The notes beneath the pieces are model-generated. The model was not told the origin of the DNA and searched no databases. It saw only the letters and a program-made list of their open reading frames with translations. This document shows positions 7,373 through 16,312 of a stretch of DNA of 64,000 nucleotides, one piece after another (positions within the stretch are counted from its first letter, which is position 1; every line of letters begins with the position of its first letter). Where the stretch lies: contig NVQB01000001.1 of NCBI GenBank assembly GCA_002319075.1, positions 5,208,001-5,272,000 of the forward strand, read 5' to 3'. The position numbers were made by a program, and so were the translations under genes. The stretch is from Sphingobacteriaceae bacterium. GTDB lineage: Bacteria; Bacteroidota; Bacteroidia; B-17B0; Aurantibacillaceae.

Positions 7373-9385
7373 ATGAAAGTAACGTTTAAAAGAGGAAACC
7401 ATTTTTTAAGAATAAAGAACAGATGTTTCATAACACTTCTTCTTTTAATCTCTATTTCTAGTTTCGCCCAATTGGAAACCAGCCAATGGCATTTTTCAAA
7501 TCTTACGGCTCTTAATTTCAATAACAATCCTCCGACACCTGCCACCAGTAGTATGAATCCTTCCCAACGCTGTGCCGCGTCGGTCGCAGATAGTGCGGGA
7601 AACTTGCTATTCTATACCAATGGAGTAAAGATCTGGAATAAAAATCATGTAACAATGACAAACGGCGCAACTGTCGGGCCGAGTTCCAACATCGCAGCTA
7701 GTCAGGCAGCACTGATTTTTCCAAAGTCAGGTAAAAAGTACTATGTCGTCATGTCTCAATACCCATTTTTAAACCAGCCCGGAGGACCAAAACCTGTCAC
7801 CTATTGCATAGTAGACATGGCTGCTGCAAACGGTTTAGGATCTGTGATCCAGAGTTCAGATACAATTAGCCAACCAAACGTGCGCATGATTACAAAACTT
7901 GCTGGTACTAAGCATTGCAATGGAACGGATTATTGGCTATTGGCTCATGAAACGTCTACACTTTTAGGAAGTCAAAATTTTCATGCGTACCAGGTAACAC
8001 CTGATTCGATATATAGCACACCTATTATTTCGGCTATTGGTTCGATGCAGGTAGATGAATATAATCATGTCAATCAAACCTATCCCGGACTTGGGATTCT
8101 GAAATTTTCCCCGAATGGAAAGAAAGTCTGCTCCACGTTTCCCAACCGAACGGTTGAACTTTTTGATTTTGACAATGCGACCGGGCAACTTTCAAATGTT
8201 CTCCAGTTAGAAAGTATAAATTCTCCTACTTTAATTAACAATTTTACTGGACCCAGCGCCTACGGAATTGAGTTTTCTCCCGATGGGAGCAAGCTTTATG
8301 TGAGTTACCTGAACGAACATCCTTCTATTTGTCAGTATGATCTGTCGGCAGGCTCAGCTACCGCGATCATTGCGTCCAAAACTATTATTGCGGCAGATAC
8401 ATTTTCTTATCAAAATAGCGCACAACCAAAAGTCAAAGCGCTTCAACTTGCCCTGGATGGTAAAATATATCTTGCAGAGCCAACGCTAAACTCAATAGGG
8501 CTTATTGCTAATCCAAACGCTCTGGGTACAGCCTGTAATTATTCTCCTCATGCTATAGCTTTAGGTACTCTTAACGCGTCAAGCAACCCACCTGGTTTAT
8601 GCATTTCTGGCATGGGCCTTCCTTGTTTCATTAGTAGTTATTTTGAACAAAAACCTGCTTTTACCCAGGCAAGTAGTTCCGTGCAATGTGGTGTTGCTAC
8701 TTTTTCAGCGCCTGTATTAAGCGCAATTGCAGGCTATTCTGTGTATTCTTACCACTGGAATTTTGGAGATCCTTCTTCAGGAGCTTCAAATACTTCCGGT
8801 CTTAGCAATCCGGCTCACCTGTTTTCGGCTAACGGCACTTTTACAGTCAAATTAGTTTTAAACTATAAGTGTGGCGCTGATACACTTAAACAAATGGTAA
8901 CGGTTAGTGGCTTACCGAGTTTATCCCTCACTACAAAATCAAAAATATGTTTAGGAGAGAATGCGCTTTTAAATTTTTCGGGTGCTTCAAGTTATAGTTT
9001 AAATGGAAGCGTTACACAGGCAAGCATGAGTGTGCAACCAACCCTAACCACTACCTATACTTTGAGCGGAACTTCGGCCAGTAGCGGATGCCAGAGTTCA
9101 AAAGTGTTTACTTTAACGGTTTCGCCTTGCACTGGTCTCGAAAGGAATATGGTGGAAGAAATGGGAGTGATGGTTTATCCGAATCCCAGCGATGGGATCT
9201 ATAAAATACAGGTAACGCAAAATACAACTATCAAAATTGTAGACCTCTCCGGAAGATTAGTTTATAACACACAACTATCTCCCGGTTCGTATACACTTGA
9301 TTTATGCAAATCCTTAAATGGCTTGTATGTTTTAGAGGCACAAAATGAGTATGGCCTGCGAAAAATTAAGTTAGTAAAACAATAG
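7373..9385 (+). CDS. Secreted protein with PKD-like domain and T9SS sorting tail
   Basis: A 670-residue exported protein. Residues 1-32 form a signal peptide ending SSFAQ. Residues 33-420 look like a repeated beta-propeller-type region (for example LKFSPNGKKV and IEFSPDGSKL). Residues about 440-510 contain a PKD-like domain (YHWNFGDPSSG, then LVLNY). The last 75 residues are a type A T9SS sorting domain: VYPNPSDGIYKI, IVDLSGRLVY, LNGLYVL and a basic KLVKQ end. It should cross the outer membrane by T9SS and be attached or released at the surface. The start was kept at the first ATG, although the N-terminus is a little long and charged. The specific role is unknown. Confidence 0.85.
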   Translation: MKVTFKRGNHFLRIKNRCFITLLLLISISSFAQLETSQWHFSNLTALNFNNNPPTPATSSMNPSQRCAASVADSAGNLLFYTNGVKIWNKNHVTMTNGATVGPSSNIAASQAALIFPKSGKKYYVVMSQYPFLNQPGGPKPVTYCIVDMAAANGLGSVIQSSDTISQPNVRMITKLAGTKHCNGTDYWLLAHETSTLLGSQNFHAYQVTPDSIYSTPIISAIGSMQVDEYNHVNQTYPGLGILKFSPNGKKVCSTFPNRTVELFDFDNATGQLSNVLQLESINSPTLINNFTGPSAYGIEFSPDGSKLYVSYLNEHPSICQYDLSAGSATAIIASKTIIAADTFSYQNSAQPKVKALQLALDGKIYLAEPTLNSIGLIANPNALGTACNYSPHAIALGTLNASSNPPGLCISGMGLPCFISSYFEQKPAFTQASSSVQCGVATFSAPVLSAIAGYSVYSYHWNFGDPSSGASNTSGLSNPAHLFSANGTFTVKLVLNYKCGADTLKQMVTVSGLPSLSLTTKSKICLGENALLNFSGASSYSLNGSVTQASMSVQPTLTTTYTLSGTSASSGCQSSKVFTLTVSPCTGLERNMVEEMGVMVYPNPSDGIYKIQVTQNTTIKIVDLSGRLVYNTQLSPGSYTLDLCKSLNGLYVLEAQNEYGLRKIKLVKQ

Positions 9386-9401
9386 ACCGTTTTAAACTAA
9401 T

Positions 9402-9441
9402 AAAAAAAGCCCTTCCCGATAAAATCAGGAAGGGCTTTTTT
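9402..9441. terminator. Bidirectional terminator between the T9SS cargo gene and rplI
   Basis: Stem GCCCTTCC (9409-9416) with GGAAGGGC (9428-9435), extended by flanking A and T runs on both sides. It lies between two converging genes and can serve both. Confidence 0.85.
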
Positions 9442-9457
9442 AAATGGGAATCTAAAA

Positions 9458-9904
9458 TTATTCAGCTACAACTTCAAAACTTACAGTAGCCGCAACTTCT
9501 TTGTACAAACGTACTTTTGCAGAATAGGTACCTAATTGTTTGATTGTGTCTTCAGTAATCTCGATGTTTTTACGTTCAATGTTGTAACCAGCTTTTGTTA
9601 AAGCATCAGCTATCTGGATGGTGGTAACAGAACCGAAAATTTTACCATTTTCGCCTGCTTTTGCACCAACTTTAATGCTTACACCAGATAATTTCTCGGC
9701 GTTTGCACTTGCTTCTTTACGTAATTTATCTTCTTTAAACGCACGTTGTTTTAAGATTTCAGCGTGCATTTTTTTAGCGCTTTCGGTAGCTAATGTAGCC
9801 ATACCTTTAGGTAATAAAAAGTTACGACCGTAACCGTTTGCAACGGTAACTTTATCGTCTTTGTAACCTAAACCTTTAATATCTTGTTTTAAAATAACTT
9901 CCAT
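9458..9904 (-). CDS. rplI: Ribosomal protein bL9
   Basis: A 148-residue bL9 of the large ribosomal subunit. The N-terminal domain starts MEVILKQDIKGLGYKDD and holds GYGRNFLLPKGMA, followed by the long connecting helix and the C-terminal RNA-binding domain (GKIFGSVTTIQIADAL). Length is typical (about 147-150). It is the last gene of the rpsF-rpsR-rplI operon, 23 nt after rpsR, and ends at a shared bidirectional terminator. The ATG start gives the standard N-terminus. Confidence 0.97.
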   Translation of the reverse strand: MEVILKQDIKGLGYKDDKVTVANGYGRNFLLPKGMATLATESAKKMHAEILKQRAFKEDKLRKEASANAEKLSGVSIKVGAKAGENGKIFGSVTTIQIADALTKAGYNIERKNIEITEDTIKQLGTYSAKVRLYKEVAATVSFEVVAE

Positions 9905-9927
9905 TGTGTTTTCCTCCTTACTGATTA

Positions 9928-10194
9928 TTATTTCATTAAATCGGCCACGTATGGCATTAATGATAAGTGACGGGCACGTTTTACAGCTTGTGCCACTTTA
10001 CGCTGAAATTTTAAAGAAGTTCCTGTTAAACGACGTGGTAACAATTTACCTTGTTCGTTTACAAATTTCAATAAAAAATCAGGGTCTTTGTAATCAATAT
10101 ATTTAATTCCGCTTTTTTTGAAGCGGCAATACTTTTTCTTTTTAGCCTCTGCTGTTGGAGGGTTCAGATATCTGATATCTTTTGGTGCTGCCAT
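9928..10194 (-). CDS. rpsR: Ribosomal protein bS18
   Basis: An 88-residue bS18 of the small subunit. It has the family core [20 protein letters not shown], then [20 protein letters not shown] and [13 protein letters not shown]. Only one cysteine (YCRF) remains from the N-terminal region. It pairs with bS6 on the platform of the 30S subunit, which fits its position 28 nt after rpsF. Standard length and start. Confidence 0.97.
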   Translation of the reverse strand: MAAPKDIRYLNPPTAEAKKKKYCRFKKSGIKYIDYKDPDFLLKFVNEQGKLLPRRLTGTSLKFQRKVAQAVKRARHLSLMPYVADLMK

Positions 10195-10222
10195 TTTTGT
10201 TTCTAATTAATTTATTAAACCA

Positions 10223-10594
10223 TTAAGAAGTTGCGGTTTCTTTTTTCTTAACCTTACCATCAGCAACTAAACCTTTGCGTTTATCAGCATAAGCTACAGC
10301 GTGCTTGTCTAAAGCTACAGTTAAGAAACGAAGAATACGTTCATCACGTTTGAAACTTAATTCAAGTGCGTTGATGATGTCTTGTCCTTCTCCTGCATAC
10401 TCCAGTAAGTGGTAGAAACCAGTTGTTTTCTTTTGAATAGGGTAAGCCAGTTTTTTCAGGCCCCAGTTCTCTTCATTCACGATCTTGCCTCCCAGATCAG
10501 TGATGGTTTTTTTAAATTTTTTTGCGGCCTCCTTTGCCTGATCATCAGACAAAACGGGAGTTAAAATGAAGACCGTCTCATAGCGTTTTTCCAT
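10223..10594 (-). CDS. rpsF: Ribosomal protein bS6
   Basis: A 123-residue bS6 beginning [19 protein letters not shown], with the [20 protein letters not shown] strand and FYHLLEYAG typical of the family. The C-terminus is a short lysine-rich tail ([10 protein letters not shown]). It is the first gene of the rpsF-rpsR-rplI operon and has a good promoter directly upstream. bS6 binds bS18 and in some bacteria its own mRNA leader; no such leader motif was verified here. Confidence 0.97.
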   Translation of the reverse strand: MEKRYETVFILTPVLSDDQAKEAAKKFKKTITDLGGKIVNEENWGLKKLAYPIQKKTTGFYHLLEYAGEGQDIINALELSFKRDERILRFLTVALDKHAVAYADKRKGLVADGKVKKKETATS

Positions 10595-10616
10595 TGTTTA
10601 TTTTTAAATAGGGGTG

Positions 10617-10650
10617 CAAATATAGTCAATTTATTTAATTGCACCAAAAA
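10617..10650 (-). promoter_or_regulatory. Promoter of the rpsF-rpsR-rplI operon
   Basis: Minus strand has TATATTTG (10617-10624), an exact -7 box, preceded by TTTTTG (10645-10650) with 20 nt between. This agrees with the Bacteroidota TTTG / TAnnTTTG promoter layout. The -7 box ends 22 nt before the rpsF ATG. Confidence 0.7.
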
Positions 10651-10846
10651 GAGAGGGTTTTTCGAAGATATTTTATTGACAATCAGTAACATTATCCAAA
10701 TTCCTCTTAAGAATTCAAGACGCAAGATACAAGAAACACTATTGGTAAACGATAAATGCTCGTAGTTCTTGGTTCTTGAATCTTCCCTCTTTGCTTCTCG
10801 GTTCCAATCAATAATATCTATATTTATGCAAAATTCAGTTTCCTGT

Positions 10847-13800
10847 ATGACTACTTTTTCAATCCTTTTAACTATTAGAAAATCGTTCCTTTGCATTCTA
10901 AGTTTACTCAGCTTCTCAGTAATTGCGCAAACCGAATATCTAGATTACCGCTCTGCTACCAATCCCCTCTATTGGAAAAACCGTAAACCTTTTGAAGGCT
11001 ACTGGCAACAGGATGTTCACTATAACATTAAAGCTGAGATCAACGATAGCACTGATATTCTTACAGGTACAGAAGAATTAATTTACTGGAACAACTCCCC
11101 CTACTCTATTTCTTACGTGTATTTTCATTTGTATAGTAATGCACAAACCAAAGATTCTTACGCTGCCGATCTTTACAAAAACAACAACTACAATTTAAAA
11201 TTTGGGAAATACCGTTCACAAAATCTGGGTACTCAAGTAGAAAGCGTGCAGGGCGCGAATCGCCAGGAGCTAAAATACGAATTAGACAATACAATATTAA
11301 AGGTCTACCTGCCAAAGGTGGTCAATCCCGGAGAGTCTATCACACTCAATTTAAATTTTAAAACCTATTTCGACAAAGAAGCCATTCGTAATCGTATGAA
11401 GCTTTTTAATTCGTTTGGAAAAAAACACTACGATGTAGTGCACTGGTATCCGCGCGTTACAGTGATTGACCGAAAATTTGGGTGGACAACTGATCAACAT
11501 ATGGACCATGAGTTTTATGGCGATTTTGGTTCTTATCATGTAGAACTGACGATGCCGAACATCTACATTGGGGACGGCACAGGCACTATGATCAATGAAA
11601 AAGAAGTTTTACCCGATACACTTCGCAAAAAACTGGATATCTCTAATTTCCTGCAAAAACCTTTTAACTCTCCTCCCTCCACTATTATAAAACGAGACGG
11701 AACAAAAAAGACCTGGAAATTTTCCGCCATCAATGTCCACGATTTCGCATTCACTGCCGATCCCAATTACCGTATTGGAGAAGTAAACTGGGAAGGTGTA
11801 AGGTGTATAGCAATGGTACAGGAACCTCATGCCGCGGGTTGGCACAATGCAGCGCAGTATACCGCTAAAGTAATTGAAGTAAATTCTTATAACATCGGAC
11901 CTTATCATCATCCGAAAATGATCATTGCTGATGCGCAGGACGGGATGGAATATCCCATGCTAACGCTCTGTGGAGGCTTTGATCCCGATTACAGAACTTT
12001 ATTGATTCATGAGATGACGCATAACTGGTTTCAAGGTATGGTTGGAACAAACGAAACCTACCGTGCATATATGGATGAAGGGTTTACGCAATTTTACACC
12101 GCAGATACTTATCAATTTATAGATGGTCCTTTATCCATAGAACCAAAATCAAAAAGCGGTTATATAGAGCGTTTCACCGAGCCGGTGAGGATTGTGGATG
12201 ATCAAATTTACACTCCTTATTTTAATGCGGTAGTTACAAAAAATGAAGAAGTTATTTTAAATACACACGGTGACGATTTTAATGGTGGCATTCGGCACGG
12301 CGGCGGATATAGTCAATCCTACACAAAAACTGCAGCCATGTTAAAAAATCTGGAGTACGTTTTAGGGCGCGCGCTATTCGATAAAGCCATGCAGGCCTAT
12401 TTTAAACAATGGAAATTCGCCCATCCTTATCCGGAGGATTTTAGAAATTCAATTATTCAATATACAGGAGTGGATCTTAACTGGTTCTTTGACCAATGGC
12501 TTGAGACGAGCAAAACAATCGATTATAAAATTGGAAGAATTAAACATAAAAAAAATGATGTTTATGAAATCACCTTCAAACGTAAAGGCACAATGCAAAT
12601 GCCCATTGATTTTGTAGTAATTGATATGAATGATTCGGCTCGTCATTATTACATTCCTAACACCTGGTTTCAAAAACCAACCGGCGCCACTACCCTGCCC
12701 CGCTGGATTGGCTGGGGACCAAAACTTAAACCAACCTACACAGCAACACTAAACATAGGTGCAAAAATTAAAAATGTAGTGATAGATCCTTCCTACCGTT
12801 TAGCAGACGTCGACATGACAAATAATTCGAAACATGGACGTGTGAGTTTAAGGTTCGATTCTAAAGTATACAATCCACCTAACTGGAAACGTTACGATAT
12901 GCGTGTCAGGCCGGGGGTTTGGTACAATGGTTTTGACGGGGTAAAACTTGGTGCAGTGTTGAGTGGGGATTATTTAAACACAAGACACATTTTTGAATTC
13001 GGTTTATTTTTTAGCACAGGTCTTGGCCAGGCATACATTGATGAAACGGTGGTGGATGGAAAACCAGTTAAAAACAAATACAATACCATTTCGTTTTGGT
13101 TGGATTACAAAACATCGATAAACCGCTATATTAAAAAAACCAATTTTTATTTGCAGGCAAAATCACTGGATGGTCTAGACGGCGGAACCATTGGTTTTGA
13201 GCGAAAAAGCAACAATGAAAGAACACGCTTTTATACCCATTTGAAGGCCATGTGGCGTGACCAACCGCAGGACATGGTTTATCTGATTAATCGCAACGAA
13301 TGGGGGTATCAAAAACTTAACAGTGCCATTCATTTAGGTATGGAACATGTTTACCGTTATAAAAAAGGTCTGGGAAATATTACATTAAATCTTCGTTCCT
13401 CTGCCTTTACAAACGATTACGATTTTTCGGCTGCAACACTTACCATGATTAATAAAACTGACCTGGGTCGTATTAATATAAATACACGCATTTTCGCTCA
13501 GGCTGGATTTGGGAGTAAGTTGCCTTCAGAATCTATGTTATTTGTAGCAGGTGCGAATAATGAAGATCTGATGAATAATAAATATACCCGTGCAATGGGA
13601 ATCATTCCTCCAGACTGGGGTGGATATGGTGCCACAACAAATCACTTTAATGCAGGTGGTGGACTTAATTTAAGAGGCTACTCGGGCTATTTGCTGGCAC
13701 AAAAAAATGCAGATGGTTCTTTAAGTTACAATTATAAGGGCACATCAGGTGTTTCAGCCAGTGCGGAGATAGAGTTTGGAGAGTTGTTTAAAGCTTTTAA

Positions 13801-14080
13801 CCCAAGATTTCTTAAAAACACTCTTAAATTTCAACCTTATATTTTTGGCGACGCGGGTTCTATAAACACCAATGCACCCGGCACAGCAAACACCATGAGT
13901 ACTATTATGGCCGATGCCGGTGTGGGTACAACGCTAAGCATTGTTCGTTGGGGTAATCTTTATGGCATTAAACCTTTAACTATCCGATTTGACGTTCCGT
14001 TTTTTGTAAGCCGTTTACCTTTTGCTGAAACAGATTACCTTCAGTTTAGGTGGATGCTTGGCATTAACAAAACGTTTTAA
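10847..14080 (+). CDS. M1-family metallopeptidase with probable C-terminal outer-membrane barrel
   Basis: From the ATG at 10847 this is 1077 residues with a signal peptide (ILSLLSFSVIAQ). Residues 30-600 are an M1 aminopeptidase-type region: zinc motif HEMTH at 388-392 and the third ligand E411 in MDEGF, matching HExxH-x18-E. The usual M1 C-terminal helical domain is replaced, from about 665 to the end, by alternating aromatic/hydrophobic strands (for example RVRPGVWYNGFDGVKLG and FGLFFSTGLG) ending in an aromatic residue (GINKTF), which looks like a beta-barrel. An in-frame ATG at 10826 and an earlier codon at 10769 exist, but the chosen start gives the most normal signal peptide. Barrel topology is inferred from sequence pattern only. 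Confidence 0.8.
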   Translation: MTTFSILLTIRKSFLCILSLLSFSVIAQTEYLDYRSATNPLYWKNRKPFEGYWQQDVHYNIKAEINDSTDILTGTEELIYWNNSPYSISYVYFHLYSNAQTKDSYAADLYKNNNYNLKFGKYRSQNLGTQVESVQGANRQELKYELDNTILKVYLPKVVNPGESITLNLNFKTYFDKEAIRNRMKLFNSFGKKHYDVVHWYPRVTVIDRKFGWTTDQHMDHEFYGDFGSYHVELTMPNIYIGDGTGTMINEKEVLPDTLRKKLDISNFLQKPFNSPPSTIIKRDGTKKTWKFSAINVHDFAFTADPNYRIGEVNWEGVRCIAMVQEPHAAGWHNAAQYTAKVIEVNSYNIGPYHHPKMIIADAQDGMEYPMLTLCGGFDPDYRTLLIHEMTHNWFQGMVGTNETYRAYMDEGFTQFYTADTYQFIDGPLSIEPKSKSGYIERFTEPVRIVDDQIYTPYFNAVVTKNEEVILNTHGDDFNGGIRHGGGYSQSYTKTAAMLKNLEYVLGRALFDKAMQAYFKQWKFAHPYPEDFRNSIIQYTGVDLNWFFDQWLETSKTIDYKIGRIKHKKNDVYEITFKRKGTMQMPIDFVVIDMNDSARHYYIPNTWFQKPTGATTLPRWIGWGPKLKPTYTATLNIGAKIKNVVIDPSYRLADVDMTNNSKHGRVSLRFDSKVYNPPNWKRYDMRVRPGVWYNGFDGVKLGAVLSGDYLNTRHIFEFGLFFSTGLGQAYIDETVVDGKPVKNKYNTISFWLDYKTSINRYIKKTNFYLQAKSLDGLDGGTIGFERKSNNERTRFYTHLKAMWRDQPQDMVYLINRNEWGYQKLNSAIHLGMEHVYRYKKGLGNITLNLRSSAFTNDYDFSAATLTMINKTDLGRININTRIFAQAGFGSKLPSESMLFVAGANNEDLMNNKYTRAMGIIPPDWGGYGATTNHFNAGGGLNLRGYSGYLLAQKNADGSLSYNYKGTSGVSASAEIEFGELFKAFNPRFLKNTLKFQPYIFGDAGSINTNAPGTANTMSTIMADAGVGTTLSIVRWGNLYGIKPLTIRFDVPFFVSRLPFAETDYLQFRWMLGINKTF

Positions 14081-14174
14081 GATCCAGAATTAAAGCTGCA
14101 ATTAAATTAAAAAAAAACAAATGGTAAAAAATGTTTAAACCACCTTTGTCAAGATAATTACTTCCATTAATTTT

Positions 14175-14182
14175 TAACTTTG
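14175..14182 (+). promoter_or_regulatory. -7 box for the DUF2911 gene
   Basis: TAACTTTG matches TAnnTTTG exactly, 30 nt before the ATG at 14213. A TTTG lies at 14145-14148, slightly farther upstream than the usual spacing. Confidence 0.5.
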
Positions 14183-14212
14183 GCCACTTTAAAAATCTAA
14201 TTCAAAATTCAT

Positions 14213-15070
14213 ATGTTACAAAAATTAAAAAGCTTTTCGGCCGCAGTTGTTATTTCTGCAATTGCCAGTTCATCATTGAACGCACAACAGGTATTAAAGG
14301 TGCCTGCGCCAAGTCCTTTGCAAACAGTAAAACAAGCTTTTGCTCTATCTGATGTTTCGGTTGAGTATTCCCGTCCTGGTGCTAAAGGCCGTGTTATTTT
14401 CGGAGATGTGGTTCCATTCGGAAAAGTATGGCGTACCGGTGCTAACGGTTCTACAAAGATCACTTTCGGCGAAGACGTTAAAGTTCAAGGAAATGCAGTA
14501 CCTGCAGGAACCTATGCGCTTTATACAGTTCCTAATAAAGACAGCTGGGAAATTATTATTTATAAAGATCTTACTTTAGGTGGTGATGTTTCTAATTATA
14601 AAAAAGAAAATGATCTGGTTCACTTTACTGTTCCAACAAAATCATTAAATGATAAAGTAGAAAATTTCACTATCAATTTTACGGATATTGCTTCTAGCAC
14701 AATGAACATTGAATTAAGCTGGGAAAAAACCCGCGTAGTTGTGAGCGTTGTTGCCGACATTGATGCCAAAATTATGAAAACAATTGACGCTTCTGTTGTT
14801 AACGACGGACGTCCTTATTTCCAGGCTGCAAGTTACTACTATGATAACGATAAAGATCTTGTAAAAGCTTCTGAGTGGGTTGATAAAGCTATAGCAGCTA
14901 ATCCAAAAGCTTTCTGGATTGTTCTTCTTAAAGCAAAAATTCAGGCTAAACAAAAAGATTCAAAGGGTGCAATTGCAAGCGCTGAAACGGTTATCACTTT
15001 AGCTACTGAAGCTAAAAATGACGACTATGTTACAATGGCAAAAAAAATAATTGCTGAGAACAAAAAATAA
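14213..15070 (+). CDS. Exported DUF2911 protein
   Basis: A 285-residue protein with a signal peptide ending SSLNAQ. Residues about 30-175 match the DUF2911 family by eye: VEYSRPGAKGR, the FGKVWRTGANGSTKI segment, PAGTYALYTVP and a FTINFTDI strand. The C-terminal third (YYYDNDKDLVKASEWVDKAI, then AFWIVLLKAKI) resembles a pair of TPR-like helices, as in many Bacteroidota members. The biochemical function of DUF2911 is not known to me. It is monocistronic, with its own -7 box and a strong terminator. Confidence 0.85.
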   Translation: MLQKLKSFSAAVVISAIASSSLNAQQVLKVPAPSPLQTVKQAFALSDVSVEYSRPGAKGRVIFGDVVPFGKVWRTGANGSTKITFGEDVKVQGNAVPAGTYALYTVPNKDSWEIIIYKDLTLGGDVSNYKKENDLVHFTVPTKSLNDKVENFTINFTDIASSTMNIELSWEKTRVVVSVVADIDAKIMKTIDASVVNDGRPYFQAASYYYDNDKDLVKASEWVDKAIAANPKAFWIVLLKAKIQAKQKDSKGAIASAETVITLATEAKNDDYVTMAKKIIAENKK

Positions 15071-15086
15071 TTTTTTACAAAAATTA

Positions 15087-15126
15087 AAAGTCCCGTCCCG
15101 ATAGTTATCCGGACGGGACTTTTTAG
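15087..15126. terminator. Terminator after the DUF2911 gene, containing a CCCGATAG-type palindrome
   Basis: A 12-bp stem (AAAGTCCCGTCC at 15087-15098 with GGACGGGACTTT at 15111-15122) followed by T residues. The top of the hairpin reads CCCGATAGTTATCCGG (15097-15112), a relative of the dispersed palindrome found four more times in the next 7 kb. Confidence 0.8.
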
Positions 15127-15153
15127 TTTTAAGCAGTGTACAAGTAAAGTGAC

Positions 15154-16203
15154 TTAATTAACCTTTAGTAATTCTATTTCAAAAATCATATCTGTTTTAG
15201 GAGGCATTCTCCCCCCACCATTTTCACCAAAACCAATAGTGTAAGGAACATATAAAAGCGCTTTTCCACCTGGTTTCATAAGCTGCAAGGCCTCTGTCCA
15301 GCCCGGAATAACACCATTAAGTCTGAAAGTTGCTGGTTCTTTGCCAATGTTTCCGTCAAACTCTTTGCCATCAGTAAATGTACCTCTGTAATAAACAGTC
15401 ACTTCATCTGTTGCTTTAGGAGAAAGGCCCGAACCTTCCTTTTCCATAACGTATTTTAAACCAGATGCAGTTGTTTTGCCTGTTTCAAATCTTTTTAAGG
15501 CCGAAGCATTTGCAATAACCCTCGCCTCTTCATCTGCTTTTGCTCTGGCGGCGGCCTTTTGTGGCGCCTTTGCTTTTTCAGCTTCAAATACTTTTGCAGC
15601 GTCAAAAGATTCTGCATCGTTACCTTTTCTTAAGATAAGGACGCTTTTCATAACATCATTGGCCTCAATTTTATTAACTACATCCTGGCCCAAAATTACA
15701 TGCCCAAAAACAGTGTGCTTGTTATTCAGATAATTTGTTTCTACATGTGTAATAAAAAACTGTGAGCCATTTGTATTTGCGCCATGATTAGCCATGCTTA
15801 AAACGCCCGGCCCTGTATGTTGCAAACTAGGATCAAATTCATCGGGGAATTCATAGCCGGGATCGCCTGAACCGTTACCGTTTGGACAACCACCCTGAAT
15901 CATAAAATTAGGCATAACACGATGAAATAACATTCCATCGTAATATGGCTGACCTTCGGGTTTCACTTTATTTTTTATGCTGCCTTCTGCCAAACCAACA
16001 AAATTAGCTACGGTCATAGGCGTTTTTTTTGACTCGAGAAAAAGGTAGATATTTCCTTTATTCGTTTCAATCTTCGCGTAGATGCCATCTTCCTGTTTTG
16101 CCAGAAGTTCAAGATCTTCTTTCGTTGGCTTTCCTTTTTTTTGTGCCTCTACTCCGCAGCTGAAAAAGGATAAAACAGATATCCATAAAATTAGTTTCTT
16201 CAT
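15154..16203 (-). CDS. Exported cyclophilin-FKBP fusion peptidyl-prolyl isomerase (copy 1)
   Basis: A 349-residue protein with an N-terminal signal peptide (LSFFSCGVEAQ); a Cys in it could allow lipidation. Residues about 40-195 form a cyclophilin domain with [13 protein letters not shown] and NGSQFFIT. Residues about 235-349 form an FKBP domain with VTVYYRGTF, GKEFDGN, VIPGWTEALQLM and a PPKTDMIFEIELL end. The linker is Ala/Lys/Glu-rich and probably helical. Both domain types catalyse proline isomerisation, so this is a two-headed periplasmic folding catalyst. It is the last of three related genes on this strand, separated from its neighbour by a terminator. Confidence 0.88.
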   Translation of the reverse strand: MKKLILWISVLSFFSCGVEAQKKGKPTKEDLELLAKQEDGIYAKIETNKGNIYLFLESKKTPMTVANFVGLAEGSIKNKVKPEGQPYYDGMLFHRVMPNFMIQGGCPNGNGSGDPGYEFPDEFDPSLQHTGPGVLSMANHGANTNGSQFFITHVETNYLNNKHTVFGHVILGQDVVNKIEANDVMKSVLILRKGNDAESFDAAKVFEAEKAKAPQKAAARAKADEEARVIANASALKRFETGKTTASGLKYVMEKEGSGLSPKATDEVTVYYRGTFTDGKEFDGNIGKEPATFRLNGVIPGWTEALQLMKPGGKALLYVPYTIGFGENGGGRMPPKTDMIFEIELLKVN

Positions 16204-16260
16204 TTAATGATTTATTTTTTCTAAGATACTTACTTAAAAATTAGAACGAAAAAAGTTCAT

Positions 16261-16292
16261 AAAAAAAGCCTTCCCAACTAAAGGGAAGGCTT
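16261..16292 (-). terminator. Terminator between the first two cyclophilin-FKBP genes
   Basis: 10-bp perfect stem (AAGCCTTCCC at 16266-16275 with GGGAAGGCTT at 16283-16292) followed on the minus strand by a U-run. It ends transcripts from the 16313-17446 gene before the downstream paralog. Confidence 0.8.
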
Positions 16293-16312
16293 AAATTTTA
16301 TTACATATCAGT

